Notes: generated by a model from the letters alone, not told the origin. DNA of 64,000 nucleotides from Thermocoleostomius sinensis A174 (GCF_026802175.1 NZ_CP113797.1:3077026-3141025); one strand, 5' to 3'; positions 27,515 to 37,357 are shown, counted from the first letter of the stretch. Numbers and translations: made by a program.

Positions 27515-28465
27515 GTGTGGATTACTTCTTCTCTTGACACAATTAAAACCCCAGCTTTTGTTGCTCTTGGAAACTTCGATGGCATTCATCAAGGGCACCA
27601 GCAAGTAATTCGTCCGATTTTAGGACATACATACGCCACGGTTTTAACCTTTTGTCCGCATCCTCAAGAGTTTTTTACAGGAAAGCAACGGGCTTTGCTG
27701 ACTCCACGCGATGAAAAAGCGCAATATCTTCAAGAGTTAGGAGTGCAGCAGTTGGTGTTGTTGCCATTTAACCAAACTCTTGCCAATCTGACACCTCAAG
27801 AATTTGTCGAAGAAATCTTAGTTCGACGGCTGCAAGCCAAGCAAATTAGTGTAGGACAAGATTTTTGCTTTGGAAAACAGCGATCGGGCACGACATTAGA
27901 TTTGCAGACGATCGCGGCTCAACATGGAATTGAAGTGCAAATTGCGCCTTTGTTTGTTCATAATGGAGAACGCATCAGCAGTTCTGCCATTCGTCAGGCC
28001 TTAGAGCAAGGAAATTTGTCCTATGCCAATCAATTATTGGGACGGTCCTATCGGCTGATTGGACAGGTGAATCCAGGGCAACAACTCGGACGAACGATCG
28101 GCTTTCCCACAGCAAACTTAAAGCTGCCGCCTGAAAAGTTTGTGCCACGCCAAGGGGTTTACAGCGTTTGGGTGTATCGTCGCTCGCAGCCAAATCCAAC
28201 TCCCTTGCCAGGCGTTATGAACATTGGTCGGCGTCCGACGGTGAATGGCACCAGTCAAACCATTGAGGTGCACCTGCTAGACTGGTCGGGCGACTTGTAT
28301 GGCGAAACCTTGAGCGTGAGCTTAGAGAGTTTCTTGCGTCCTGAGCAAAAATTCTCTTCGCTAGAAGACCTCAAAGCTCAGATTCAAACCGATTGTGAGA
28401 GTGCTCGATCGCAACTAGCCCATGCTCGTCCCCAGCCTCAATTGATGCAAAAGACTTATGATTGA
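27515..28465 (+). CDS. ribF: Bifunctional riboflavin kinase / FAD synthetase
   Basis: RibF phosphorylates riboflavin to FMN and adenylates FMN to FAD. The N-terminal nucleotidyltransferase domain has ALGNFDGIHQGHQ (about 18-30) and VLTFCPHPQEFF, and the 'ISSSAIRQAL' segment closes the adenylyltransferase site. The C-terminal flavokinase domain has GRTIGFPTANL (about 195) and GVMNIGRRPT. The length of 316 fits the family. The start is GTG 27515, read MWITSSLD, the usual start in cyanobacterial homologues. It works downstream of ribH, also in this window but 14 kb away. Confidence 0.95.
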   Translation: MWITSSLDTIKTPAFVALGNFDGIHQGHQQVIRPILGHTYATVLTFCPHPQEFFTGKQRALLTPRDEKAQYLQELGVQQLVLLPFNQTLANLTPQEFVEEILVRRLQAKQISVGQDFCFGKQRSGTTLDLQTIAAQHGIEVQIAPLFVHNGERISSSAIRQALEQGNLSYANQLLGRSYRLIGQVNPGQQLGRTIGFPTANLKLPPEKFVPRQGVYSVWVYRRSQPNPTPLPGVMNIGRRPTVNGTSQTIEVHLLDWSGDLYGETLSVSLESFLRPEQKFSSLEDLKAQIQTDCESARSQLAHARPQPQLMQKTYD

Positions 28466-28526
28466 GAATGTGGGGGTTGCGTCCTCTTGTACTATCCTTC
28501 TTTTAATGTGCTAATGGCTTGAATCT

Positions 28527-31403
28527 GTGAACCTTTCTTCTGGTGCAACTCAACTCGACTTGACAAACGTGTTTCCGTTTGAATTGGACGATTTCCAAAA
28601 GCAGGCAATTGCTGCGTTGGATGCGGGACAGTCGGTAGTGGTGTGCGCGCCAACAGGTTCGGGAAAAACACTCATTGGCGAGTATGCAATCTATCGGGCT
28701 TTGGCACGCGGCAAACGGGTTTTCTATACGACGCCTTTGAAGGCGTTGTCAAACCAAAAATTGCGTGACTTCCGAGAACGTTTTGGAGCCGATCGGGTGG
28801 GGCTATTGACCGGAGATGCTTCCATTAACCGAGATGCGCCTATCTTGGTGATGACCACAGAAATTTTTCGCAACATGCTCTACGGCACACCGATTGGGCA
28901 AGTGGGCACCTCGTTGGTAGATGTAGAAGCAGTGGTGTTGGACGAATGCCATTACATGAACGATCGTCAGCGTGGTACGGTGTGGGAAGAATCGATCATC
29001 TATGCTCCACCCCTGATTCAGTTGGTGGCTTTGTCTGCCACGATCGCCAATAGTGATCAACTGACTGATTGGATTAGACAAGTGCATGGCCCAACGCAAT
29101 TGGTCTATTCCAACTTTCGTCCCGTTCCGTTGGTCTACCACTTCTGCAATCCTAAGGGTCTGTTTCCCCTACTTGACAACAAGCGCAAAGCCATCAATTC
29201 TCGCTTAAAGCCTAAGGGAGGACGCCAACGAGGACGGCAAGATGCGCCTAGTTTGCTGTATGTGGTTAGTCAGCTTCAGCAGCGAGATATGCTGCCTGCG
29301 ATTTATTTCATCTTCAGTCGTAAAGGCTGTGACAAAGCTGTCGCTGAACTAGAGCATTTATCGCTGGTGAATCGCGCAGAAGCCGCCGCCCTCAAATATC
29401 GCATTGATGCGTTTTTGCAGCGTAGTCCAGAAGCGGCTCGCACGGGGCACATCGAACCGCTATATCGAGGAATTGCTGCCCACCACGCTGGAGTGTTGCC
29501 GGCTTGGAAAGGACTCATTGAGGAGTTGTTTCAAGAAGGACTCATCAAAATCGTATTTGCCACCGAAACCTTGGCCGCTGGCATTAATATGCCCGCCCGC
29601 ACCACAGTGATTTCTAGTTTGTCTAAACGCACCGATCGCGGCCATCGGTTACTAAACGCCTCAGAATTTTTACAAATGGCAGGACGGGCAGGACGACGCG
29701 GTATGGACGATCTAGGTCATGTTGTCACGATTCAAACTCCCTTTGAAGGAGCCACCGATGCCGCCTACTTAGCTACCTCTGGAGCTGATCCGCTGGTGAG
29801 CCAATTCACACCCAGCTATGGCATGGTGTTAAATCTGCTGCAAACGCACACACTGCAACAGGCTCAGGATCTAGTGGAGCGCAGTTTCGGCAATTATCTA
29901 TCAACGCTGTACTTGAAACCCCAACAGCAGGGAATTGAGGCCCTCACAGCCGAACTGGAACGACAACGGGCACAAATGCCGGATGTCTCTCCAGACCTGT
30001 TGACTAGCTATGAGAAATTGCACGATCGCCTCAAGGAAGAACGGCGACTGTTACGAACGTTGATGCAACAAGCTCGGGAAACCGCAGCCAACCATTTGGC
30101 AGCCTCGCTATCGTTTGCCGTTGCCGGAACTGTATTAAGCCTGAAAGGAAAGCATGTACCCGTCACCACTCCCTTACCTGCCGTTCTAGTGGTGAAAATT
30201 CCTGGCTCTGGTCAGTTTCCCTACTTTATTTGCTTAAGTCAAACTAATCGCTGGCATGTGGTGGCGGTCGGGGATGTGGTGGGAATGCACCCTGAATTTC
30301 CCCGAATTGCCGAAGTGGATCATCTAGTTCCACCCATGGAACTTTCGCCCAGGGCAGGAGCCGTGCGCAAAGGGGATGAGTTGACATTGCCGATCGCTCA
30401 GCAAATTCCCGATATTCCACCTGACACAACAGTTCCGCCCGAAGTGCAAGATCAGCAGGGACGCATGGCCGCTGTAGAAGCACAACTGCAAGCCCATCCA
30501 CTGCACGAATTTGGCGATCCGGGGCAAATTGTGAAGCGCGCTCAGCGCTTGATCAAACTTGAAGAAGATATCGCATCCCGTCAAAGTAAGTTAGAGCGAT
30601 ACTCCCAGCGCTACTGGCAAGAGTTTTTGAATTTGATGGAAATTCTAGAATACTTTGGCTGCCTAGAGCGGATAGATGATTTTGAGGAGTTGGAACGTGA
30701 GCAACATGATTGGCAGGATTGTAACGGTCAACAGCCGCTCGATGGCTACACTGACTCAGACAATTCTTGGGAAGATGACAAGCTCAACCATTCGTCACCG
30801 AAAGAATCATCGATCGAGAGGACTATCAATCTAGCAGACGATCTAGTAGATGAAGTAGATGAATCGGTTGCTCCAAACATGCCCAGAGAACGCTGGCTTA
30901 CCACGACTTCCGGTGAAATTGCGGCGGCCATTCGCGGTGACAACGAACTATGGCTAGGATTAGCCATTGCATCGGGTGAACTGGATGCCCTCGATCCTCA
31001 TCATTTGGCAGCGGCTTGTGCCGCTCTGGTGACAGAAGTATCGCGCCCAGATACGTGGACTCGCTATGAAAGCTCTCCGGAGGTAGAGGCTGCATTAGCA
31101 GGATTACGACGCATTCGTCGGGAACTGTTCAAACTTCAGCGTCGCTATCAGGTTGCGCTGCCAGTTTGGCTGGAAGCGGATTTAGTGGGATTGGTGGAAC
31201 AGTGGGCGTTAGGAGTGGAGTGGAGCGATCTCTGCGGCAACACCACTTTGGATGAAGGAGACGTCGTCCGTATCCTACGACGCACGGTTGATTTTCTGTC
31301 TCAAATCCCCCATGTACCGCATATTGGTAATGAATTGAAGCAGAATGCTAATCGAGCTATTCAACTCATCGATCGCTTCCCAGTCAATGAAAGTGTCGAT
31401 TAA
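28527..31403 (+). CDS. Ski2/Mtr4-like DExH RNA helicase
   Basis: The 958-residue SF2 helicase starts with the Q-like FPFELDDFQKQAIAALDAG, then Walker A CAPTGSGKT (about 40-48), TPLKALSNQK (Ia), DECHYMND (motif II), SATIAN (motif III), FATETLAAGINMPA (motif V) and QMAGRAGRRG (motif VI). The DECH box, the wing-like insert and the long C-terminal part resemble exosome-type Ski2/Mtr4 helicases and the chloroplast protein ISE2. It probably unwinds structured RNA in decay or rRNA maturation. It starts at GTG 28527, 61 bases after ribF, so the two may share a transcript. A poorly conserved acidic stretch lies near 745-800. Followed 97 bases later by rpsP, in keeping with an RNA role. Confidence 0.92.
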   Translation: MNLSSGATQLDLTNVFPFELDDFQKQAIAALDAGQSVVVCAPTGSGKTLIGEYAIYRALARGKRVFYTTPLKALSNQKLRDFRERFGADRVGLLTGDASINRDAPILVMTTEIFRNMLYGTPIGQVGTSLVDVEAVVLDECHYMNDRQRGTVWEESIIYAPPLIQLVALSATIANSDQLTDWIRQVHGPTQLVYSNFRPVPLVYHFCNPKGLFPLLDNKRKAINSRLKPKGGRQRGRQDAPSLLYVVSQLQQRDMLPAIYFIFSRKGCDKAVAELEHLSLVNRAEAAALKYRIDAFLQRSPEAARTGHIEPLYRGIAAHHAGVLPAWKGLIEELFQEGLIKIVFATETLAAGINMPARTTVISSLSKRTDRGHRLLNASEFLQMAGRAGRRGMDDLGHVVTIQTPFEGATDAAYLATSGADPLVSQFTPSYGMVLNLLQTHTLQQAQDLVERSFGNYLSTLYLKPQQQGIEALTAELERQRAQMPDVSPDLLTSYEKLHDRLKEERRLLRTLMQQARETAANHLAASLSFAVAGTVLSLKGKHVPVTTPLPAVLVVKIPGSGQFPYFICLSQTNRWHVVAVGDVVGMHPEFPRIAEVDHLVPPMELSPRAGAVRKGDELTLPIAQQIPDIPPDTTVPPEVQDQQGRMAAVEAQLQAHPLHEFGDPGQIVKRAQRLIKLEEDIASRQSKLERYSQRYWQEFLNLMEILEYFGCLERIDDFEELEREQHDWQDCNGQQPLDGYTDSDNSWEDDKLNHSSPKESSIERTINLADDLVDEVDESVAPNMPRERWLTTTSGEIAAAIRGDNELWLGLAIASGELDALDPHHLAAACAALVTEVSRPDTWTRYESSPEVEAALAGLRRIRRELFKLQRRYQVALPVWLEADLVGLVEQWALGVEWSDLCGNTTLDEGDVVRILRRTVDFLSQIPHVPHIGNELKQNANRAIQLIDRFPVNESVD

Positions 31404-31442
31404 TTGGATGCTTTAAAGCGATGTGTTACCAATACAGCGTGA

Positions 31443-31448
31443 TATAAT
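31443..31448 (+). promoter_or_regulatory. Candidate -10 element of the rpsP-khpA-phoH cluster
   Basis: A consensus TATAAT lies 53 bases before rpsP, just after the helicase stop. No good -35 is found at 16-18 bases upstream. A start site near 31455 would give a leader of about 45 bases. Confidence 0.5.
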
Positions 31449-31500
31449 GTTGATTTTGGAGTCAATTGTAGAGTCTTACACAGGAGCATAACAGTCAGGC

Positions 31501-31752
31501 ATGATTAAGCTGCGCTTAAAGCGATTTGGAAAAAAGTTTGAGGCAAGTTATCGCATCGTTGCCACCACTAGCACGTCTCGCCGGGATGGTCGCCCCTTAG
31601 AGGAACTGGGCTTCTACAACCCGAGAACGGATGAAGTGAAGTTAGACGTAGACGGTATTATTCGACGACTCAAACAAGGTGCTCAGCCAACTAAAACTGT
31701 TCGTCAAATTTTAGAAAAGCAGAAAGTCTTTGAGCAGCTTCGCGCCTCTTAA
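31501..31752 (+). CDS. rpsP: 30S ribosomal protein S16
   Basis: The 83-residue S16 begins [20 protein letters not shown] and contains [17 protein letters not shown], the family signature. S16 binds 16S rRNA in the 5' domain and helps small-subunit assembly. The AGGAG at about 31483 is far from ATG 31501, but the start is conserved. It heads a cluster with khpA and phoH; in many bacteria rpsP is followed by a KH-domain gene and rimM, and here phoH takes that place. Confidence 0.97.
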   Translation: MIKLRLKRFGKKFEASYRIVATTSTSRRDGRPLEELGFYNPRTDEVKLDVDGIIRRLKQGAQPTKTVRQILEKQKVFEQLRAS

Positions 31753-31815
31753 TTCACCTTTATTCATGGGCTACATTGACCTCACTGTCTAATTGTTCGA
31801 TCGCAGTTGTTGAAT

Positions 31816-32172
31816 ATGTCCTTCTCGCCCTTGTCATCGCAACCAGACTATAACGGGTTAGTTAAGTTTTTAGTCGTTCCTTTTCTAGAGTCTCCTGATT
31901 CCCTCAAGGTAGATAGTGAGATCTCACCGCGCACGTCGCGGGTTTTGATTCGCGTGGCGATTGAAGGAGAAGATAAGGGTCGAGTGTTTGGTCGAGGGGG
32001 ACGCAATATTCAGTCGATTCGCACGGTGCTACAGGCGATCGCTCAGGCCTCGGGGCATGTAGCTCATTTAGAGATTTTTGGCAGTCAAACAGCGGGTCGA
32101 GATTCTGCTGGTGATGATAAACCCCATCTTTCTCGCTCTGCTCCTCGCCGTCCATCCCGTTCGCGTCACTAG
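31816..32172 (+). CDS. khpA: KH-domain RNA-binding protein KhpA
   Basis: The 118-residue protein carries a single KH domain: LVKFLVVPFLESPDSLKVD at the N-terminus and GRVFGRGGRNIQSIRTVLQA, whose GRGG is the KH GxxG loop. KhpA is a small bacterial RNA chaperone that often partners KhpB/Jag. The C-terminal 25 residues are Arg/Ser/Pro-rich and disordered, a cyanobacterial extension that may add RNA contact. ATG 31816 fits; a TTG nine bases upstream is in frame. Its TAG stop directly abuts the ATG of phoH, so translation is probably coupled. Confidence 0.92.
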   Translation: MSFSPLSSQPDYNGLVKFLVVPFLESPDSLKVDSEISPRTSRVLIRVAIEGEDKGRVFGRGGRNIQSIRTVLQAIAQASGHVAHLEIFGSQTAGRDSAGDDKPHLSRSAPRRPSRSRH

Positions 32173-33132
32173 ATGGCCATTTCTTTAACGATCGATCTGC
32201 CCAATCCGGCTAGTGCCATGGCCCTAGCTGGAAATCAAGAGGAAAATCTGAAGCAACTGGCTCAGCAAACCGGAGCCAAACTATGTTTACGGGGACAGGC
32301 AGTACTGATTTCTGGCGAAGAAAAGCAGGTACACCTGGCTGAGCAATTAGTGCGGTCACTGGAACCCTATTGGAGCCAAGGCAAAAATATCACTGGGGTT
32401 GACATTCTGACAGCACGACACGCCCTCAATACCGATCGCCAAGCAGATCTACAAGCGCTTCAGCGGGATGTCATTGTTAAAACTCGGCGTGGTGAGGAAA
32501 TTCGAGCCAAAACCTTTCGACAGCGGCAATATATTGAAGCGCTGCGATCGAAGGATTTGACGTTTTGCACCGGCCCGGCTGGAACGGGGAAAACCTTTTT
32601 GGCGGCTATGGTCGCCGTGCAAGCGCTGTTAGACAACCAATACGAGCGCCTGATTTTGACCCGTCCGGCGGTAGAAGCTGGAGAACGACTTGGCTTTTTG
32701 CCGGGGGATTTGCAGCAGAAAGTGAATCCCTATCTGCGACCGTTGTACGATGCGCTGTATGAAATGGTCGATCCTGAAAAAATTGCCAACTTGATGGAGC
32801 GTGGCATTATTGAAGTGGCTCCATTGGCTTATATGCGCGGTCGCACTCTCAACAACTCGTTTATTATTTTGGACGAGGCCCAGAATACTACGCCAGCGCA
32901 GATGAAGATGGTGTTGACCCGCTTGGGGTTTCGATCGCGCATGGTAGTGACAGGCGATATTACGCAAACCGATTTGCCAACCTATCAGCAATCTGGATTA
33001 GCTGTGGCCCGCAGAATTTTGCAGAAAGTAGAGGGCATTGCCTTTTGCGAATTGTCGAAAGCCGATGTGGTGCGAAATCCGTTGGTGCAACGCATCGTGG
33101 CAGCTTACGAAGACTATGAAGAGAAAAGCTAG
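32173..33132 (+). CDS. phoH: PhoH-family ATPase
   Basis: The 319-residue PhoH-like protein has an N-terminal KH-like/SpoIIIAA-type domain (about 1-75) and a P-loop ATPase with FCTGPAGTGKTFLAAMVA (about 131-148), LTRPAVEAGERLGFLPGD, FIILDEAQNTTPAQMKMVL (Walker B) and VVTGDITQTDLP. The family is an SF1-like ATPase linked to RNA metabolism and phosphate or stress response. No pho box is visible since the gene is inside an operon. It starts at ATG 32173 with no gap from khpA, consistent with a joint RNA function. Confidence 0.93.
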   Translation: MAISLTIDLPNPASAMALAGNQEENLKQLAQQTGAKLCLRGQAVLISGEEKQVHLAEQLVRSLEPYWSQGKNITGVDILTARHALNTDRQADLQALQRDVIVKTRRGEEIRAKTFRQRQYIEALRSKDLTFCTGPAGTGKTFLAAMVAVQALLDNQYERLILTRPAVEAGERLGFLPGDLQQKVNPYLRPLYDALYEMVDPEKIANLMERGIIEVAPLAYMRGRTLNNSFIILDEAQNTTPAQMKMVLTRLGFRSRMVVTGDITQTDLPTYQQSGLAVARRILQKVEGIAFCELSKADVVRNPLVQRIVAAYEDYEEKS

Positions 33133-33152
33133 CAAATCCAGGGAGGGTTGCC

Positions 33153-33641
33153 ATTCTTCAGCTTACAGCCAGCCAGTTGCAAGACATGATTGCCCACGCT
33201 GAACGCACCTACCCTGAAGAGTGCTGCGGATTACTTATGGGCTATGTCGATCGCCAATCCGCTCCGGAACGGCGAACTCTGGTTGAGGTGTTTCCGGTCG
33301 TCAATGCTTGGAGTTTGACCGTGGCTAATGAGCTAGCTACGGTTATACCCGAAGCACTTGCGGGATTGAAGCGCGCCAAAACCGAGCGCTACTGGATTGA
33401 TCCGCGCGATTTGCTACAAGCCCAGCGCTATGCCCGTGATCGCCAATTCAGAGTGATTGGAGTGTATCATTCTCATCCCGATCATGTTGCGATTCCTTCC
33501 GAGTGCGATCGGCGCTTGGCATGGCCGCACTATTCTTACCTCATCGTCTCGGTACATCAAGGGAAGAGTCAAGAGACACACTCTTGGTATTTGGATGACA
33601 GACAACAGTTTCAATCGGAAACACTTTTAATTCAGGATTGA
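33153..33641 (+). CDS. JAMM/MPN+ metalloprotease-like protein, probable AUU start
   Basis: A single-domain Mov34/MPN/PAD-1 protein of about 162 residues. The JAMM metal motif is complete: Glu in YPEECCGLLMG, then YHSHPDHVAIPSECD (HxHP, Ser, Asp). Bacterial JAMM peptidases cleave isopeptide or C-terminal peptide bonds, for example from ubiquitin-like or sulfur-carrier proteins. The family N-terminus (LQLTASQLQDMIAHAE) lies upstream of the first usual start (TTG 33177, ATG 33186). The only codon in range is ATT 33153, which has GGGAGGG at 33141-33147 with five bases of spacing. I therefore call an AUU start. It is 20 bases downstream of phoH. No sulfur-carrier or E1-like gene is adjacent. Confidence 0.82.
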   Translation: MLQLTASQLQDMIAHAERTYPEECCGLLMGYVDRQSAPERRTLVEVFPVVNAWSLTVANELATVIPEALAGLKRAKTERYWIDPRDLLQAQRYARDRQFRVIGVYHSHPDHVAIPSECDRRLAWPHYSYLIVSVHQGKSQETHSWYLDDRQQFQSETLLIQD

Positions 33642-33755
33642 AACCCAGGCGAGTCAAACCCGATCGCGGCAAGGGCAGGATTGCCAAGATTAGACTCTAT
33701 TAGCTGCCTCAATCTGTGTCATCTCAAAACCTGCCCCTACTTTCTGAAGCGCTCC

Positions 33756-34214
33756 CTAGTCGTCAATCGGCTGCAAACGGCTCACTCGTAGCGTAAAGGC
33801 GCCTAAGCCTTGACCGGCATAGGGGCTGACCCGAATGATGTATTGCCCACCCTGTGTAATGCGAGCGAACAGCAATGAATTGGTTGTGCCATCAGGGCCA
33901 TCGTCGTTTTCACCAACCGTAGAGCCATCGGGGGCAATCAAGGTAATGATTGTGTCAAATTCTTCAGACGTTAGATCCATTACGACTTGATCGCCTGCTT
34001 CGAAAGTGACAACATAATCTCGGTAGAATCCGCCAAAACCTGTAGGGATGTCCTGGTCAGTCAGGGAATCAGACACTTCGCTACCCGTTAGCTCGATCGG
34101 ATTATACAGCGGAGGGGTTTGGGCGTTCGCTGATAAATGAGGCACGCCTACTGCCAACAGTGTGGCCGGAATCATAAATGGGAGACCGAGTTTAGCCAAC
34201 AAAAAATTTCTCAT
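33756..34214 (-). CDS. Secreted PPC-domain protein
   Basis: The 152-residue protein has a Sec signal peptide (MRNFLLAKLGLPFMIPATL with the likely cut after SANAQ) and one bacterial pre-peptidase C-terminal (PPC) beta-sandwich: YVVTFEAGDQVVMDLTSEEFDTIITLI, then NDDGPDGTTNSLL and GGQYIIRVSPY. PPC domains normally sit at the end of secreted proteases; here one stands alone, as often in cyanobacteria. It would be periplasmic or extracellular. ATG 34214 is chosen since upstream in-frame codons precede the signal. It lies downstream of sat, with a terminator between, so it has its own promoter. Confidence 0.82.
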   Translation of the reverse strand: MRNFLLAKLGLPFMIPATLLAVGVPHLSANAQTPPLYNPIELTGSEVSDSLTDQDIPTGFGGFYRDYVVTFEAGDQVVMDLTSEEFDTIITLIAPDGSTVGENDDGPDGTTNSLLFARITQGGQYIIRVSPYAGQGLGAFTLRVSRLQPIDD

Positions 34215-34394
34215 ACTGAATGCAGAACCCCGCCAAAAACAACATAAATTCGTCAATTTGACCCTACCAGAGTAGCTCAATTTCAGCGCAATACTAGATC
34301 TGCTTCCAAAATCTGTGAATTATTTAGGTTTATGTAACAAATTTCCCAGCGAATAGTCAGCACGGATTGAGGCTCAACATAAAAACTCAATACT

Positions 34395-34430
34395 AAAAAA
34401 CAAAAAAGGAACATGAATGACCATGCTCCT
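34395..34430 (-). terminator. Rho-independent terminator of sat
   Basis: On the minus strand AGGAGCATG and CATGTTCCT pair over nine positions (one G-U) with a six-base loop, and TTTTTTG plus another T tract follow. It lies 105 bases past the sat stop. This is the clearest intrinsic terminator in the window. Confidence 0.85.
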
Positions 34431-34534
34431 GGCGACATAATATGCGACACAATACAGTGTTTATGCTGTTCTCTGCGATCGGTATGAATTTGATTGCAAT
34501 GAATTCGCTCGCGCGGGTGCTGATTCTCTAAGTT

Positions 34535-35704
34535 CTACTGTGCCTGCATTGCCCGCACTAGTTCTGCGGCCACCTCTGGGCGAGAAAATTCAGGCGGCGG
34601 CAGTTCCCCACGACGCAGCAGTTCGCGGACTTTTGTGCCCGATAAGTGAATCCGTTCTTCAGGCAAACTTGGGCTAGTTTTGGTGGTTGCCATCGACTGA
34701 GTGCGGGTGCAGTAGAAGGCATGTTCAAACTTCATCGGAGTAATGCCCAACGCAGCCGGATCAAACTCGTCAAAAATATGTTGAGCGTCATAGGTACCAT
34801 AATAATCGCCCACGCCCGCATGATCGCGTCCTACAATGAAATGGGTACAGCCATAGTTTTTACGCACCAAGGCATGGAAAATGGCTTCCCGCGGGCCCGC
34901 ATAGCGCATGGCAGCCGGATTGATGGCAAGAATGACGCGATCGTGAGGGAAGTAGTGCTCTAACATGATTTCGTAGCAGCGCATTCGCACATCTGCCGGA
35001 ATATCGTCAGACTTTGTTGCTCCAACCAACGGATGTAAAAACAGCCCATCTACCGTCTCCAAAGCACATTTTTGAATGTATTCATGCGCTCGGTGAATGG
35101 GATTGCGGGTTTGGAAACCGACCACCGTTTTCCAATCTTTGTCACGAAATAGCGATCGAGATTCGGCCGGATCGATTTGATAAGTCGGAAAGCGAGGATC
35201 AGGATCGCGCTGCAACAACCAAACCGGACCAGCAAGATTCACCGGACCCTGGTTGTAAACCACATACACACCGGGATGCTTTTCTTCATTGGTGCGATAG
35301 ACGTGCAACGCTTCATGCATCTTGTCATAATGATATTTCTGCGTTAGTTGCAGTACCCCGACAAACCGGCCCGTCGCGTCATCTAACCGAACTAAACTGC
35401 CCTCTTTTAGGGGTTCCGCTATTTCTTCTGAGACCGAGAGCGTAATTGGAATTGACCAGGGCAGACCGTTAGCCAAATGCATGTCGTCCACAACGCGATC
35501 GTAATCGGACTGTTCCATGAACCCAGTGAGGGGACTAAATCCACCAATGGCGATCATGATCAGATCGGAAAAGGTGCGCTCGTCTAGAGAGATCCGGGGT
35601 AGATACTCCGCCTTGTCCAGAAATTCAGCCCGTTGTTCAGGAGTGCAAATACGATTAATCAGTTGCCCACCGTGTGGAGCAATATTATCGGTATAGTGAC
35701 TCAA
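34535..35704 (-). CDS. sat: Sulfate adenylyltransferase (ATP sulfurylase)
   Basis: Forms adenosine 5'-phosphosulfate from ATP and sulfate, the first step of assimilatory sulfate reduction. Motifs: [12 protein letters not shown] at the N-terminus, the active-site [12 protein letters not shown] (about 197), [12 protein letters not shown] and [14 protein letters not shown]. The start is TTG 35704: AGAGGGG lies six bases before it, and the 389-residue product fits the family. An ATG at 35815 gives 37 extra residues not typical for Sat. No APS kinase domain is fused. It is single and ends in a strong terminator. Confidence 0.95.
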   Translation of the reverse strand: MSHYTDNIAPHGGQLINRICTPEQRAEFLDKAEYLPRISLDERTFSDLIMIAIGGFSPLTGFMEQSDYDRVVDDMHLANGLPWSIPITLSVSEEIAEPLKEGSLVRLDDATGRFVGVLQLTQKYHYDKMHEALHVYRTNEEKHPGVYVVYNQGPVNLAGPVWLLQRDPDPRFPTYQIDPAESRSLFRDKDWKTVVGFQTRNPIHRAHEYIQKCALETVDGLFLHPLVGATKSDDIPADVRMRCYEIMLEHYFPHDRVILAINPAAMRYAGPREAIFHALVRKNYGCTHFIVGRDHAGVGDYYGTYDAQHIFDEFDPAALGITPMKFEHAFYCTRTQSMATTKTSPSLPEERIHLSGTKVRELLRRGELPPPEFSRPEVAAELVRAMQAQ

Positions 35705-36090
35705 AATAGTCCCCTCTTTGCTAATGTGATAGGTCAGAGCCGTAACAGCATGGAATGGATGATGACAATCCGTCTGCCCAGATGCTTTTGGTGAAGCCAG
35801 CCTAGTAGAAGCCAACTCGACTAAGCAAAATTGAGCAAACCGATCGGTTAATTAATTTTGCGATTAAGCAACATTACCTAACGGTCATGTTAAGTAATGC
35901 TGAACAATATCCTAATACAGCTTTGCACTCAACTTGATCACAAACCCGATCGACTTAGGGGAGAACTGACCTTCTTAACGGTATCTTGATAAAAGCAGCG
36001 CTAAATTGAACGATGGCTCATTATTTCTTTGAATTTCTTCCTACTACAACTTTTTTGCTGTTGCAGTTATTTCGTTAGGGTTGCCTCTGC
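35705..36090. other. Divergent intergenic region between sat and purE
   Basis: About 390 bases with no gene that I can support. It must contain both divergent promoters. An AT-rich palindromic TTAATTAA lies near 35849; no motif is assigned. Confidence 0.4.
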
Positions 36091-36615
36091 ATGTCTTCTC
36101 CCCTCATCGGTATTATCATGGGCAGCGACTCGGATTTGCCCACAATGCAAGCGGCTATTCATATCTGCCGCGAGTTTGGTGTTCCCTATGAAGTGGCGAT
36201 TGTGTCTGCCCATCGCACACCAGAACGCATGGTGACCTATGCCCAGCAGGCCCATCAACGCGGCTTAAAAGTAATCATTGCGGGAGCCGGAGGAGCCGCC
36301 CATCTACCCGGCATGGTGGCTGCCCTGACTCCGCTCCCCGTCATTGGTGTGCCCGTTGTCAGTCGGCATTTACAAGGAGTAGACTCGCTCTACTCGATTG
36401 TGCAAATGCCTGCTGGAATTCCGGTGGCGACCGTGGCGATCGGTAATGCCAAAAATGCAGGGCTGTTAGCGGTACAAATGCTGGCTAGCCATGATGGAAC
36501 GCTATTGGAGCAAGTGCAGCGCTATCGCCAAAGCCTTCATCAAATGGTGTTAGATAAGCAGGCGCGGTTAGACGAGTTGGGCTATGAGGCTTATCTGAAG
36601 CAGCCACCTTCTTAG
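36091..36615 (+). CDS. purE: N5-carboxyaminoimidazole ribonucleotide mutase
   Basis: Class I PurE of 174 residues, which converts N5-CAIR to CAIR in purine synthesis. [10 protein letters not shown] (10-19) and SAHRTPERM (39-47, with the catalytic His41) are the hallmarks, plus [11 protein letters not shown] and VIGVPV. The expected partner purK is not in the window. Start ATG 36091 has no strong ribosome site. It converges with the next gene. Confidence 0.96.
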   Translation: MSSPLIGIIMGSDSDLPTMQAAIHICREFGVPYEVAIVSAHRTPERMVTYAQQAHQRGLKVIIAGAGGAAHLPGMVAALTPLPVIGVPVVSRHLQGVDSLYSIVQMPAGIPVATVAIGNAKNAGLLAVQMLASHDGTLLEQVQRYRQSLHQMVLDKQARLDELGYEAYLKQPPS

Positions 36616-36640
36616 AGATTTCTGAGAGATCCTGCACAGT

Positions 36641-37357
36641 TTAGAACATCCACTCGACACCAATTCCAAGGCGTCCATTAGTTTCACTCGATTGGTGCTG
36701 CACCTGTACTTCTGTTGATAACCGCACGTGGCGAGTTACGGCATAGGCTGCCGACAGAGTAGACAAACTCATCGTTTCTTTTGTACCCGGAGCAACCCAA
36801 GTTTGGGTAAAAGCTAAATCGGCGGCTCCGGTGCGGGATGGAACCAGCAGTACGCGAATCCCGATGTTGACCCCATCAGTACGATCGTCCGCCCACTGAA
36901 TCGATCGATAGCCCAGTACAGGTGCAATGTTGACATAGCCGCCCAGAGGCAACAGGTAGTAGCGAACATCGGCTCCATAGGATTCCTGAACGGCTGCAAA
37001 GGCTGTTTGATAATCGGCACTGAGGGTGATGCCCGTGCGGCCCACAAACACATCTTCGACGCCAACCAACAACCCAGAAGCGGCATCGGCATCGGGAAAA
37101 TGAACATAGCCAAGCCGTAAGCGGGTGCGAAAACTGGGATCATGGCGAATATCCGATCGCACATCGGGCACTTCGTTCAACCAGCGTTGCAATACGGGGC
37201 TTTCTTCAAGTAAAGCGGGGTCAAGATTGAGGTCTTCTGCCGTTTGAGTCGTCGTATTAGGAGAAGCGACTGGACTAGGCTGAGATGGGGCTAAGTCAGG
37301 TTGAGATAATACAAATCCACTTGCCAAAACAATTCCTAATAGCGTTCGCGTAGCCAT
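36641..37357 (-). CDS. Putative outer-membrane beta-barrel protein
   Basis: The 238-residue protein starts with a signal-like hydrophobic segment (TRTLLGIVLASGFVLS), then a Pro/Ser/Thr-rich linker. From about residue 70 a series of short amphipathic strands follows (FRTRLRLGYVHFPD, GITLSADYQTAF, YGADVRYYLLPLGG). The terminal strand ends in Phe (IGVEWMF), the usual C-terminal signature for BamA recognition. No enzyme motif is visible. I infer a small barrel of eight or more strands in the outer membrane; the function is unknown. ATG 37357 places the signal at the start; ATG 37411 would add 18 residues. Confidence 0.6.
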   Translation of the reverse strand: MATRTLLGIVLASGFVLSQPDLAPSQPSPVASPNTTTQTAEDLNLDPALLEESPVLQRWLNEVPDVRSDIRHDPSFRTRLRLGYVHFPDADAASGLLVGVEDVFVGRTGITLSADYQTAFAAVQESYGADVRYYLLPLGGYVNIAPVLGYRSIQWADDRTDGVNIGIRVLLVPSRTGAADLAFTQTWVAPGTKETMSLSTLSAAYAVTRHVRLSTEVQVQHQSSETNGRLGIGVEWMF

